A DNA stretch of 64,000 nucleotides. It comes from Winogradskyella tangerina. Its GTDB lineage: Bacteria; Bacteroidota; Bacteroidia; Flavobacteriales; Flavobacteriaceae. The notes under the pieces were generated by a model. The model was not told where the DNA came from and did not search any database. It saw only the letters and a list, made by a program, of their open reading frames with translations. The stretch covers positions 62,001 to 126,000 of the forward strand of contig NZ_QERF01000001.1 in assembly GCF_003260205.1 (NCBI RefSeq), written 5' to 3'. Positions 16,856-25,324 of this stretch are shown piece after piece. Within the stretch, counting starts at the first letter, position 1; each line of letters begins with the position of its first letter. The position numbers were made by a program, and so were the translations under genes.

Positions 16856-17273
16856 ATCCTCTAAAGTCTTGCTCTACATGTGCACCGTCGCAATATGGCT
16901 TATTTTGTGAAGCACCACATCGGCAAAATGCTGTAGTTCTGTTTTTGGTGTCTTTTGAACCATCTTTGAGAGTTACTTTCAAGGTTCCATACACTAAAAG
17001 AGGTCCGTTTTCTAAAACTTCAACTTTGGTTTCTAAAGTTTCAGCGGATTTATCCTCAGAATCATTCATGTAATAACTCAATGCACCAGAAGGACACTTT
17101 TTAATGGTATCGATCAGTTCTTCTGTTGAAGCAGCATCAACGCTAATCCACGGTCGTGCATCTGGTTGAAATACATCTGGTAAGCCTTTAACACACATTG
17201 CTGAGTGAATGCACTTTCCGGCTTCCCAAACCACAGTGACTTCACCATTACTATATTCTTTTATTTTGCCCAT
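16854..17273 (-). CDS. 4Fe-4S mono-cluster plus CDGSH iron-sulfur protein
   Basis: 139 residues in two domains. The N-terminal ~70 residues are a divergent single-cluster ferredoxin domain (Fer4_19 type) with Cys21, Cys27 and Cys60 in KKCPSGAL. The C-terminal part is a CDGSH domain, with the 2Fe-2S ligands Cys117, Cys119, Cys128 and His132 in CRCGASQNKPYCDGAH. Such proteins are thought to take part in electron transfer or iron-sulfur handling. It lies just upstream of, and divergent from, the kynurenine operon. Confidence 0.9.
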   Translation of the reverse strand: MGKIKEYSNGEVTVVWEAGKCIHSAMCVKGLPDVFQPDARPWISVDAASTEELIDTIKKCPSGALSYYMNDSEDKSAETLETKVEVLENGPLLVYGTLKVTLKDGSKDTKNRTTAFCRCGASQNKPYCDGAHVEQDFRG

Positions 17274-17348
17274 GATCTATCTTTTTCTTTAAAGATAAAT
17301 AAAATAATTATGGTTTGAAAACAGCTTTACTCCTAGCTTTTAAATCCT

Positions 17349-17356
17349 TATTTTTG
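17349..17356 (+). promoter_or_regulatory. -7 promoter element TATTTTTG before kynurenine operon
   Basis: An exact TAnnTTTG match. Transcription from here would start near 17362, which argues against a kynU start at 17315 and in favour of the TTG at 17384. Confidence 0.65.
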
Positions 17357-17383
17357 TTACAAATCGAAAAAATCAATCTTACA

Positions 17384-18655
17384 TTGTCCGACTTCAAACT
17401 TGGTCTGGAGTATGCTAAACAACTAGATGCTGCAGATGATTTATCGCACTACAGGAAGCAATTCCATATTCCAACAGACACAAATGGAAAGGAGCTTATT
17501 TACCTCTGCGGCAACTCACTCGGACTGCAACCAAAATCGACTAAAGCCTATCTCGATCAGGAGCTTGAAGACTGGGCTAATCTTGGCGTTGAAGGTCATA
17601 CTCATGCCCAGAATCCATGGATGCCATATCATGAATTCTTAACAGAAGCCACAGCTAAAATAGTGGGTGCAAAACCTATTGAAGTTGTGACCATGAATTC
17701 CTTAACGGCGAATCTTCATTTTATGATGGCATCGTTCTATAAACCGACTAAAGAACGCTACAAGATTCTAATCGAAAGTGATGCCTTTCCATCGGACAAA
17801 TATGCCGTAGAATCGCAATTGCGTCACCATGGTTACGATGATAAAGAGGGACTGATCCTTTGGAAGCCAAGACCTAATGAAGAACTTTTACGTTATGAAG
17901 ATCTAGAGGACATACTTAAAGCTCACGGTCAAGAGATTGCTTTGATTATGATTGGCGGTGTTAATTATTATACGGGTCAATTTTTCGACTTTAAACGAAT
18001 TTCAACACTCGGTCATCAATATGGTTGTAAAGTTGGATTTGATTGTGCTCACGGTGCTGGTAATGTGGATTTAGATTTACATAATTCTGGTGCAGATTTC
18101 GCTATTTGGTGCACTTATAAATATTTGAACTCTGGACCAGGAAATTTATCTGGCTGCTTCGTTCATGAGCGCCATGCCTACGATAAAAACCTGAATCGTT
18201 TCACAGGATGGTGGAGTCATAACAAGGATACGCGATTTAATATGCGCCAAGAATTTGACGTATTGCCAGGTGCTGAAGGTTGGCAAATGAGCAATCCACC
18301 GATTCTCGCCATGGCCGCAATAAGAGCCTCCTTGGATATTTTTAATGAGGTTGGTATGGAAAAGCTTATTGCAAAGTCGAAAAAACTAACAGGATATTTT
18401 GAGTTTTTACTGAAGCAATTAGGCGAAGATGTGGTTAGAATTATAACGCCTCAAAACCCCGATGAACGCGGTTGCCAATTGTCCATTCAGGTGTTGGATG
18501 CGGATAAGACGGTTTTCAATAAACTAACAGATACTGGTGTAATTAGTGATTGGCGAGAACCAGATGTTATTAGATGTGCGCCTGTACCATTGTACAATTC
18601 TTTTGAAGATGTCTATCATATGGTTGAAAAATTGAAAATGATATTAAATGACTGA
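17384..18655 (+). CDS. kynU: Kynureninase
   Basis: A PLP enzyme that cleaves kynurenine or 3-hydroxykynurenine to (3-hydroxy)anthranilate and alanine. The protein has the family's YLCGNSLGLQP near the N-terminus, the PLP-contacting FDCAHGAGN, the Schiff-base lysine in WCTYKYLNSGPG and the WWSHN block. I place the start at TTG 17384 (protein about 423 residues, beginning SDFKLGLEYAKQL, as in relatives), because the longer open frame from 17315 crosses a good promoter element. The kmo start overlaps its last eight bases. It is the first gene of an eight-gene catabolic operon. Confidence 0.94.
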   Translation: MSDFKLGLEYAKQLDAADDLSHYRKQFHIPTDTNGKELIYLCGNSLGLQPKSTKAYLDQELEDWANLGVEGHTHAQNPWMPYHEFLTEATAKIVGAKPIEVVTMNSLTANLHFMMASFYKPTKERYKILIESDAFPSDKYAVESQLRHHGYDDKEGLILWKPRPNEELLRYEDLEDILKAHGQEIALIMIGGVNYYTGQFFDFKRISTLGHQYGCKVGFDCAHGAGNVDLDLHNSGADFAIWCTYKYLNSGPGNLSGCFVHERHAYDKNLNRFTGWWSHNKDTRFNMRQEFDVLPGAEGWQMSNPPILAMAAIRASLDIFNEVGMEKLIAKSKKLTGYFEFLLKQLGEDVVRIITPQNPDERGCQLSIQVLDADKTVFNKLTDTGVISDWREPDVIRCAPVPLYNSFEDVYHMVEKLKMILND

Positions 18656-20048
18656 AAAACAACAAAACATATTAATTATCGGTGCTGGACTATGTGGAAG
18701 TCTTCTGGCTTTACGCCTCGGACAAAGAGGTTATAACGTCACGGTTTACGAGATGCGACCAGATCTACGAACCACAGATATTTCAGCAGGGCGATCCATT
18801 AATCTAGCGTTTTCAGATCGCGGAAATAAGGCAATGAAAATGGTAGGTATAGAAGATAAAGTGAAGGCACTTTGTATTCCTATGAATGGTCGAATGCTAC
18901 ACGACAAAGAAGGCAATACTTTCTTATCAAATTATAGTGGTCGCGATTATGAGTATATCAATTCTATTTCGCGCGGTGGGCTAAACGCTTTGCTTTTAGA
19001 CGAGGCTGAAAAACATGAGAATGTTACTATTCATTTCAATAAAAAATGTCTATCAGTCGATTTTGAAAAAACCACTGCACATTTTCAAGATTATAATACT
19101 AAAAAGGAGTTTATTGAAGATGCAGATTGCATAATTGCTACTGATGGCGCGGGTTCAGCTTTACGCCAAAGCTACTTTTTAGAGAAGAAATTTTTGTTCA
19201 GTTTTTCACAGCAATGGTTAACGCATGGGTATAAGGAATTGACTATTCTTCCCAATGATGATGGCAGTTATAAAACTTACAAAAATGCCTTACATATTTG
19301 GCCTCGAGGTGATTTTATGGTTATTGCATTGCCAAATCTCGACGGAAGTTTTACCGTAACTTTATTTCTGAGTTACGATGAAGGTGAATACAATTTCAAT
19401 AATCTCACCAACCCAGAAATCGTTACAGAATTCTTTGAAAAGGAATTTCCTGATGCTTTAGAATTAATGCCTAATTTGGTTGAAGACTTTTTTGAAAACC
19501 CAACCGCTCCTCTAGGAACTGTGAAATGTTCTCCTTGGAATTATAAAGGCAATACACTATTGATGGGCGATTCAGCACATGCCATAGTTCCCTTTTATGG
19601 ACAAGGAATGAACGCCTCCTTTGAAGATGTTGTGGTCTTTGATAGTATTTTAGACCAGTACGAAGGTGATTGGGAAAAGGTATTTTCAGAATATAATAAG
19701 CTTAGAAAAAAAGACACCGATGCTATTGCCGATTTGGCTATCGATAATTTCCATGAAATGAAAGATCATGTGGCCAATCCGGTGTTTCAGGAAAAGCGAA
19801 AAATTGAAATGGCCTTAGAACAGACGTTTCCAGAAGATTACTCTTCAAAATATAGCCTTGTAACCTTTAACGAACATATTGGCTATAGAGAAGCGATGCT
19901 GAGAGGACGAGCTCAAGATAAAGCCATTCTTAACATGCTTACGGATGGAGTGATCACGGTGGAAGACGACATTAATGATATACTAGATAAAGTCACTGCG
20001 GAAACTGAAGCCATTTTAGAAGACGATAGAATAGCTGGACTTGGTTGA
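18648..20048 (+). CDS. kmo: Kynurenine 3-monooxygenase
   Basis: A FAD- and NADPH-dependent hydroxylase that makes 3-hydroxykynurenine from kynurenine. The 466-residue protein has the N-terminal GxGxxG Rossmann motif IIGAGLCGSLLALRL, the DG motif ATDGAGSALRQ and the second FAD motif LLMGDSAHAIVPFYGQGMN. The size matches bacterial and mammalian KMO. It starts within the kynU 3' end (overlap 18648-18655), showing translational coupling. The next gene follows after a 131-base gap holding a repeat-like sequence. Confidence 0.95.
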   Translation: MTEKQQNILIIGAGLCGSLLALRLGQRGYNVTVYEMRPDLRTTDISAGRSINLAFSDRGNKAMKMVGIEDKVKALCIPMNGRMLHDKEGNTFLSNYSGRDYEYINSISRGGLNALLLDEAEKHENVTIHFNKKCLSVDFEKTTAHFQDYNTKKEFIEDADCIIATDGAGSALRQSYFLEKKFLFSFSQQWLTHGYKELTILPNDDGSYKTYKNALHIWPRGDFMVIALPNLDGSFTVTLFLSYDEGEYNFNNLTNPEIVTEFFEKEFPDALELMPNLVEDFFENPTAPLGTVKCSPWNYKGNTLLMGDSAHAIVPFYGQGMNASFEDVVVFDSILDQYEGDWEKVFSEYNKLRKKDTDAIADLAIDNFHEMKDHVANPVFQEKRKIEMALEQTFPEDYSSKYSLVTFNEHIGYREAMLRGRAQDKAILNMLTDGVITVEDDINDILDKVTAETEAILEDDRIAGLG

Positions 20049-20179
20049 TTAGTAAATGAGCGAATTAGCAGATGAGTTAATTAGTGAATATTAGTGAAAT
20101 TCGTGTCGAATACTAGCATGAAGTGATTAGTAAAATATAAGTCAAATCGAAGAAATGAACATAATGACAAAAAGATATT
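20049..20179 (+). repeat. Intergenic repeat-like segment with TTAGTGAAATTCGTGTC module
   Basis: The gap between kmo and the deaminase holds several near-copies of the word ATTAGTRAAT/GATTAGTAAA (for example at 20049, 20076, 20087 and 20131) and the phrase AAATTCGTGTCGAA near 20097-20111. The inverse of the TTCGTGT core recurs at about 38351-38370 in this window. Flavobacterial genomes often carry such dispersed intergenic phrases. No terminator hairpin is visible, so the operon may read through. Confidence 0.5.
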
Positions 20180-20584
20180 ATGAGTAACAAAACCGTAACA
20201 CCAAGAGGAGCTTATCCTCACGTAAAACAAGTTGGTGATTTTATCTTCGTTTCAGGAACAAGTTCCCGCAGAGCAGACAATACCATTGCTGGCGTAGATA
20301 TTATTGATGAAATGGGTACAAAACGATTAAATATTGAAACCCAAACAAGAGAGGTTCTACAGAATATTAACAAGAATCTTCAAAAAGTTGGTGCCTCACT
20401 CAAAGATGTTGTAGATGTTACCTCTTTTTTGGTCAACATGAATGATTTTGCGGGTTATAACAAAGCTTATGCTGAATTTTTTGATAAAGAAACAGGACCA
20501 ACACGCACCACAGTAGCAGTGCATCAGTTGCCTCATCCAGATTTAGTGGTGGAGATCAAAGTAATGGCTTATAAGAAGTCTTAA
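20180..20584 (+). CDS. amnD: 2-aminomuconate deaminase (RidA/YjgF family)
   Basis: A 134-residue RidA-fold protein. Within the broad family its start ([25 protein letters not shown]) and its place between kmo and a 2-aminomuconate semialdehyde dehydrogenase point to the deaminase that converts 2-aminomuconate to 4-oxalocrotonate with release of ammonia. The conserved arginine is present in GPTRTTVAV. If taken out of context it could be a general imine deaminase, but sequence and neighbourhood agree here. Two bases separate its stop from the next start. Confidence 0.88.
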   Translation: MSNKTVTPRGAYPHVKQVGDFIFVSGTSSRRADNTIAGVDIIDEMGTKRLNIETQTREVLQNINKNLQKVGASLKDVVDVTSFLVNMNDFAGYNKAYAEFFDKETGPTRTTVAVHQLPHPDLVVEIKVMAYKKS

Positions 20585-20585
20585 A

Positions 20586-22025
20586 ATGAACATTCAAAAC
20601 TACATAAACGGCAGTTTTCAAAATCCAAAATCCAAGGAATGGATAGATAATTACAATCCTTCTAACGGCGAGGTTTATAGCCAAATCCCGAATTCTTCAA
20701 AAGCAGATGTAGAAGACGCTTATAATGCCGCTGCATCAGCTTTCAAAACTTGGTCCAATACAACATTAATCGACCGTAGTCGCATCCTAATTAAAATTTC
20801 AGAATTACTAGAAACCAATCTACAACGGTTCGCAGAAGCAGAAAGTAAAGACAACGGAAAACCAGTAAGTTTAGCCAAATCAGTGGATATTCCGAGATCA
20901 GCCAGTAACTTTAGGTTCTTCGGAAATGCCATTACACAGTTTGCCAGTGAAAGCCATGAATCTGTTGGTTTAAATGCCATCAATTATACATTAAGACAAC
21001 CCATAGGCGTGGTTGGGTGTATTAGCCCATGGAATTTGCCACTTTATTTATTCACTTGGAAAATTGCCCCAGCACTCGCTGCTGGTAATTGTGTAGTCGC
21101 CAAGCCCAGTGAGGTGACTCCGATGACAGCATATCTTTTAGGTGAAATTTGTAATGAAGCTGGTTTGCCTAAAGGTGTTCTAAATATTGTTCATGGACTA
21201 GGTACAACTGCAGGACAAGCTATTATTGAGCATCCTAATATTAAAGCCATAAGTTTTACAGGTGGTACAGCAACCGGAGCACACATTGCCAAAGTTGCGG
21301 CTCCGATGTTTAAAAAACTCTCTTTGGAGCTTGGAGGCAAAAATCCAAATATCATTTTTGGTGATTGTGATTATGAAGATATGTTGAATACCACAGTACG
21401 TTCCTCTTTTGCAAATCAGGGACAGATATGCTTGTGTGGTAGTCGGATCTTTGTAGAGTCTTCGATTTATGATAAATTCAAAAGTGATTTTGTTGAAAAG
21501 GTAAAACAGCTCAAGGTTGGTCACCCCTCTAATTCTGAAACCAATATCGGTGCATTGGTATCAAAACCACATTTAGAAAAAGTAAAGGGTTATATTAACA
21601 TTGCTAAGGAAGAAAATGGTACAATCCTTTGCGGAGGAAATGAAGTTGTTGTTGAAGGTTACGAAAATGGGTATTATTTAGAACCAACCGTTATTGAAGT
21701 ACCTACGGACGAATGCCGCGTCAACCAAGAGGAGATCTTCGGACCAGTGGTTACGATAATGCCATTTCAAACTGAAAAAAAAGTTCTTCAAATGGCCAAT
21801 AAAGTAAAGTATGGCTTATCCGCAACACTCTGGACAAATAATCTTAAACGTACCATGCGAATGAGTAATGAATTGCAAGCCGGGATCGTTTGGGTAAATA
21901 CATGGATGATGCGTGATCTACGCACGCCTTTTGGTGGTGTTAAAGCCTCTGGTGTTGGTCGCGAAGGTGGCTTTGAAGCCCTCAGATTCTTTACAGAACC
22001 TAAAAATGTTTGTATTAAATACTAA
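20586..22025 (+). CDS. amnC: 2-aminomuconate 6-semialdehyde dehydrogenase
   Basis: A 479-residue NAD-dependent aldehyde dehydrogenase. It shows the substrate-loop CISPWNLPL, the NAD-binding FTGGTATG, the catalytic glutamate in LELGGKNP, and the catalytic cysteine in GQICLCGSR. It would oxidise 2-aminomuconate semialdehyde to 2-aminomuconate, the step after ACMS decarboxylase. Specificity rests mainly on operon context and on overall resemblance to the AMSDH group. Confidence 0.88.
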   Translation: MNIQNYINGSFQNPKSKEWIDNYNPSNGEVYSQIPNSSKADVEDAYNAAASAFKTWSNTTLIDRSRILIKISELLETNLQRFAEAESKDNGKPVSLAKSVDIPRSASNFRFFGNAITQFASESHESVGLNAINYTLRQPIGVVGCISPWNLPLYLFTWKIAPALAAGNCVVAKPSEVTPMTAYLLGEICNEAGLPKGVLNIVHGLGTTAGQAIIEHPNIKAISFTGGTATGAHIAKVAAPMFKKLSLELGGKNPNIIFGDCDYEDMLNTTVRSSFANQGQICLCGSRIFVESSIYDKFKSDFVEKVKQLKVGHPSNSETNIGALVSKPHLEKVKGYINIAKEENGTILCGGNEVVVEGYENGYYLEPTVIEVPTDECRVNQEEIFGPVVTIMPFQTEKKVLQMANKVKYGLSATLWTNNLKRTMRMSNELQAGIVWVNTWMMRDLRTPFGGVKASGVGREGGFEALRFFTEPKNVCIKY

Positions 22026-22036
22026 ATCTAAATATC

Positions 22037-22567
22037 ATGAAAACTAAAATAGCAACACTTTTATCTTTATTTATTGGCTTGATGCTTTTCAGTCAGGAAA
22101 ACGACTGGACAACTTATGAAAAAGACAATTACTCAATTCAATATCCCGAAAATTGGAGCTACAGTGACCAAAAACCACAACCAAGTATTCAGTTTGTATT
22201 AAAGGCAGAAGAAGCCTCGCAAACAGAAGATATGTTTTGGGAAAATATAAACCTCAATACCGAATATCTACAAGGACAAGAGTTCACCCTCGATGAATAT
22301 ATTGAACTATCCCTCGGTCAAATAAAAAAACAAGTTCCCACAGCAAAGCTTTTAGAGAGTGAAGATATAACACTGAATGGCATGGAGGCCAAATCGACCA
22401 TTTGGTCTGCTGATTTTGGTAATGGTTTCCAACTTAAGTTCAAACAATATGTTGTACTCAATGCTGGTACGGCCTATATTCTTACATTCACGAGCACCTT
22501 TGCAGAATTTGATAAATATCAAGAGGTGGCCACAAGTATTCTAGATACATTCAAAATAAATTCATAA
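22037..22567 (+). CDS. Secreted PsbP-like protein of unknown function
   Basis: 176 residues: an N-terminal signal peptide (about 1-20, ending in SQEN) and a compact alpha/beta domain starting WTTYEKDNYSIQYPENWSYS, which is the typical opening of PsbP/DcrB-like domains. No catalytic motif is apparent. It is unusual to find an exported protein inside a cytosolic catabolic operon; it is spaced 11 bases from the dehydrogenase before and one base (none wasted) from the SDR after, so it is clearly co-transcribed. A role in the pathway is not established. Confidence 0.72.
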   Translation: MKTKIATLLSLFIGLMLFSQENDWTTYEKDNYSIQYPENWSYSDQKPQPSIQFVLKAEEASQTEDMFWENINLNTEYLQGQEFTLDEYIELSLGQIKKQVPTAKLLESEDITLNGMEAKSTIWSADFGNGFQLKFKQYVVLNAGTAYILTFTSTFAEFDKYQEVATSILDTFKINS

Positions 22568-23350
22568 ATGGATTTCAAATTAAATAATAAATATGCGCTA
22601 GTTTGTGGAAGTACTGCGGGCATAGGTAAAGCAACAGCTATAGCATTAGCTAACGAAGGTGTAACTGTCACTTTAATTGCTCGCAACGAAGACAAGCTTA
22701 AAGCTACTTTAGCCGAATTACCGCAGTCTAATCAACACGATTATATCGTAGCCGATTTTTTAGATCCTAAAGGATTAAAGCAGAAGATTGAGGCATATAT
22801 AAATTCAAACCACGGCTTTCATATATTGATAAATAATACTGGTGGACCTCCAGGTGGACCAGCTTTCTCGGCCGATATAGATGCTTTTGAAATGGCATTT
22901 ACCCAACATTTGAAATGCAACCATGTCTTAGTACAAGCACTTGTTCCACACATGAAAAGCGAAGGGTATGGTAGAATTATCAACGTTATTTCGACCTCTG
23001 TGAAACAGCCTTTAGATGGATTGGGTGTGAGCAATACGATAAGAGGAGCAGTAGCCAATTGGAGTAAAACCTTAGCCAACGAACTGGGCCAATTTGGTAT
23101 TACGGTGAACAATGTTCTGCCTGGCGCAACAGCAACCGAACGCTTAGCGCAAATCATTAAAAATAAATCTGATAAAACCGGAATTACCGAAGAAGAAGCT
23201 TCAAATGCAATGAAAAATTCAGTTCCAGCAAAACGTTTTGCGCAACCTGAAGAAACGGCCGATGCTATTACATTTTTAGCAAGTGCAAGAGCTTCTTACA
23301 TCAATGGAATTAATTTACCAGTTGATGGAGGAAGAACAAAAAGTTTGTAA
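22568..23350 (+). CDS. Short-chain dehydrogenase/reductase family oxidoreductase
   Basis: A 260-residue SDR with a modified cofactor loop CGSTAGIGKATA, the NNTGG motif and the C-terminal VDGGRTKSL. At the active site the usual catalytic YxxxK region reads around STSVKQPLDGLGVSNTIRGAV: no tyrosine or lysine is evident in the usual spacing, only Ser/Thr and Asn/Arg, which recalls the atypical 3-oxoacyl-ACP-reductase-like SDRs. Its place between the semialdehyde dehydrogenase and HaaO suggests a role in the same pathway, but no known step of that pathway requires an SDR. Confidence 0.82.
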   Translation: MDFKLNNKYALVCGSTAGIGKATAIALANEGVTVTLIARNEDKLKATLAELPQSNQHDYIVADFLDPKGLKQKIEAYINSNHGFHILINNTGGPPGGPAFSADIDAFEMAFTQHLKCNHVLVQALVPHMKSEGYGRIINVISTSVKQPLDGLGVSNTIRGAVANWSKTLANELGQFGITVNNVLPGATATERLAQIIKNKSDKTGITEEEASNAMKNSVPAKRFAQPEETADAITFLASARASYINGINLPVDGGRTKSL

Positions 23351-23408
23351 CTTTAAAACGCTGATCATTCAATAGCATTAAGAACGGCAATTATTAAACA
23401 AAAGTATC

Positions 23409-23945
23409 ATGAGTAAATTATATCCACCCGTAAATTTCCAAGCATGGATTGAAGAGAACCGCCATTTGCTAAAACCACCAGTTGGCAATAAAGTTGTCTG
23501 GAAAGATGGCGATTTTATAGTTATGGTAGTTGGTGGACCAAATAGTAGAAAAGATTATCATTACAACGAGACTCCTGAGTTTTTCTATCAGGTTGAAGGC
23601 GATATTGTATTAAAAGTTATCGAAGACGGACACCCAAAAGATATACACATAAAGGAAGGTGAGATATTTCTTTTACCCCCAAAAGTACCACACTCACCAC
23701 AACGCGGTGCAAATACAGTTGGTTTGGTAATAGAATACCCTCGCGATGAAGGCGTGAAAGATGCGCTACTATGGTTCTGTGAAAACTGTACCACCAAACT
23801 TTATGAAGAAGACTTTACACTCGACAATATTGAAACCGACATGCCGGTGATATTCGATAATTACTATAGTGATGAAACTAAACGTCGTTGTCCGAATTGC
23901 GACGCCATAATGCAACCACCTAAAAAAGTAAAAGTTGATGGCTAA
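23409..23945 (+). CDS. haaO: 3-hydroxyanthranilate 3,4-dioxygenase
   Basis: A cupin extradiol dioxygenase that opens 3-hydroxyanthranilate to 2-amino-3-carboxymuconate semialdehyde (ACMS). The 178-residue protein has the iron-ligand region DYHYNETPEFFYQ (His and Glu) and the second histidine in PPKVPHSPQR. The C-terminal half carries a rubredoxin-like Cys4 site (CENC and CPNC) typical of bacterial enzymes. Its end overlaps the next gene by eight bases. Confidence 0.95.
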   Translation: MSKLYPPVNFQAWIEENRHLLKPPVGNKVVWKDGDFIVMVVGGPNSRKDYHYNETPEFFYQVEGDIVLKVIEDGHPKDIHIKEGEIFLLPPKVPHSPQRGANTVGLVIEYPRDEGVKDALLWFCENCTTKLYEEDFTLDNIETDMPVIFDNYYSDETKRRCPNCDAIMQPPKKVKVDG

Positions 23946-25023
23946 ACGCAAACTTAGAATAAACGGCCACTCACATCTTCTTCCCTATCCTGAAGAAATT
24001 CCAGACTTTATGCGAGATAAAGGAATATTCTGGGTGGATAAGGATCGTAAATTCATGCTTCAAAAGGATTGGAATAGACCTATCACCGATTCTAGTTTTT
24101 TCTTAGACGAAAAATTAGCATGGATGGAGCATTTTAAAATAGACCATGCCGTCGTTTTAAACTTATCCCAGCTTTATGGCAACGGCCTGCGCCTCGAAGA
24201 AATGAAACAGGCATTACGTTTTCAGAATGATTTTAATGCTCGAATTCAGCGCGACCATCCGAGTAAATTTACCTGTGGTTTTGTAGTACACCCAGGATTT
24301 GTACGCGGGGCTTGTTGGGAAATAGAACGCTGCGTTGAAGTATTAGGACTTCAGTTATTGTGCTTGCCAACACACTATATGGACACGATTGGCACGTGGC
24401 GATGTATTTTTGATGAAGAAAATGAACCAATTTTCGAACTTGCTGACAAGTACAATTTGGCGGTAGAAATTCATCCGTATGATGGCGAAAAGTTTATTAA
24501 ATTAGAAAATACCTCTTGGCGCTTCCATCTGATTTGGATGCTAGCTCAATGTGCAGATGCCTACCATTTCCTCACTTTGAATGGCTATTATGAAAAGTAT
24601 AAGAACATGCGTGTTTGTTTTGCGCATGGCGGACAATTAGCACAGATCAATCTTGGAAGACGTATTCAAGGATTTGATGGACGACCAGATCTTTTTGAAG
24701 GTAAAAGACATCCGAGAAAAGCGGTTGGTCATAAAAATATTTTCTTCGACACTTTGGTTCATGATACAGGTTCCTTAGAATTACTTATCAAAAATCAAGG
24801 GAGTAACCAAGTATTAATGGGCCTAGATGATCCTTATCCTTTAGGTGAAATGGAAAGTACCAGACAATCATCTTATCCGGGTAAAATATTAGATTTGGCC
24901 ATAGATCGACAGATTATTTCTGAACAAGAACGCGATGCCATTTGGGAAGATAATGTCATCCGATGGTTATGTGGCGACGATGAAGAGGCTAAGAAGGCGC
25001 TTATTACACGAATCATGTCTTAA
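23938..25023 (+). CDS. 2-amino-3-carboxymuconate-6-semialdehyde decarboxylase (ACMSD)
   Basis: An amidohydrolase-superfamily zinc enzyme that decarboxylates ACMS to 2-aminomuconate semialdehyde, diverting it from quinolinate and NAD synthesis. The 361-residue protein starts with the metal-binding NGHSHLLP; further ligands lie in VEIHPYD, CFAHGG and GLDDPYPLG. Assignment combines family and its position right after haaO. The ATG at 23938 is chosen over the in-frame TTG three bases upstream. It is the last gene of the kynurenine operon. Confidence 0.9.
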   Translation: MAKRKLRINGHSHLLPYPEEIPDFMRDKGIFWVDKDRKFMLQKDWNRPITDSSFFLDEKLAWMEHFKIDHAVVLNLSQLYGNGLRLEEMKQALRFQNDFNARIQRDHPSKFTCGFVVHPGFVRGACWEIERCVEVLGLQLLCLPTHYMDTIGTWRCIFDEENEPIFELADKYNLAVEIHPYDGEKFIKLENTSWRFHLIWMLAQCADAYHFLTLNGYYEKYKNMRVCFAHGGQLAQINLGRRIQGFDGRPDLFEGKRHPRKAVGHKNIFFDTLVHDTGSLELLIKNQGSNQVLMGLDDPYPLGEMESTRQSSYPGKILDLAIDRQIISEQERDAIWEDNVIRWLCGDDEEAKKALITRIMS

Positions 25024-25048
25024 TCAATTGCTCTAAAATTTTTATCTC

Positions 25049-25056
25049 TATCTTTA
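25049..25056 (+). promoter_or_regulatory. Near-match -7 element TATCTTTA
   Basis: One mismatch to TAnnTTTG, 27 bases upstream of the small membrane protein gene at 25084. Confidence 0.4.
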
Positions 25057-25083
25057 AATTCTAAATCATCAACTTTCTAGGAT

Positions 25084-25302
25084 ATGCGAAAACTTGGAGT
25101 ATATGTTATGATCATTGGTATAGCTTTGATAATCTTACCTTACTTTGATCTTACCATTAAATTTTTTGGCGAAATTGACAAACTTGGTCCAACTACAGCT
25201 TTAGCTGTAAAGCTTGGATTGATTTTAATTGGTGCCGTTTTGTTTTTTATTGGTAAATCTTCTAAGCAAGATTCTACTGCCGAAGAAGAGGCGTCAGAAT
25301 AA
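25084..25302 (+). CDS. Small two-helix membrane protein
   Basis: 72 residues with two hydrophobic helices (about 5-24 and 42-60) and an acidic C-terminal tail (TAEEEASE). Unrecognised. It precedes the O-methyltransferase gene by 22 bases and is probably co-transcribed with it. Confidence 0.65.
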   Translation: MRKLGVYVMIIGIALIILPYFDLTIKFFGEIDKLGPTTALAVKLGLILIGAVLFFIGKSSKQDSTAEEEASE

Positions 25303-25324
25303 CTACAATAAAATTAAGCCTAAT

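Noticed and set aside
17315..17383. N-terminal extension of kynureninase from a TTG at 17315
   Set aside because: The segment contains a TATTTTTG promoter element and reads as a hydrophobic stretch not found in kynureninases; the family start fits at 17384.
25229..25324. Extended start of the O-methyltransferase
   Set aside because: It overlaps the preceding small membrane protein gene and lacks similarity to the methyltransferase N-terminus.
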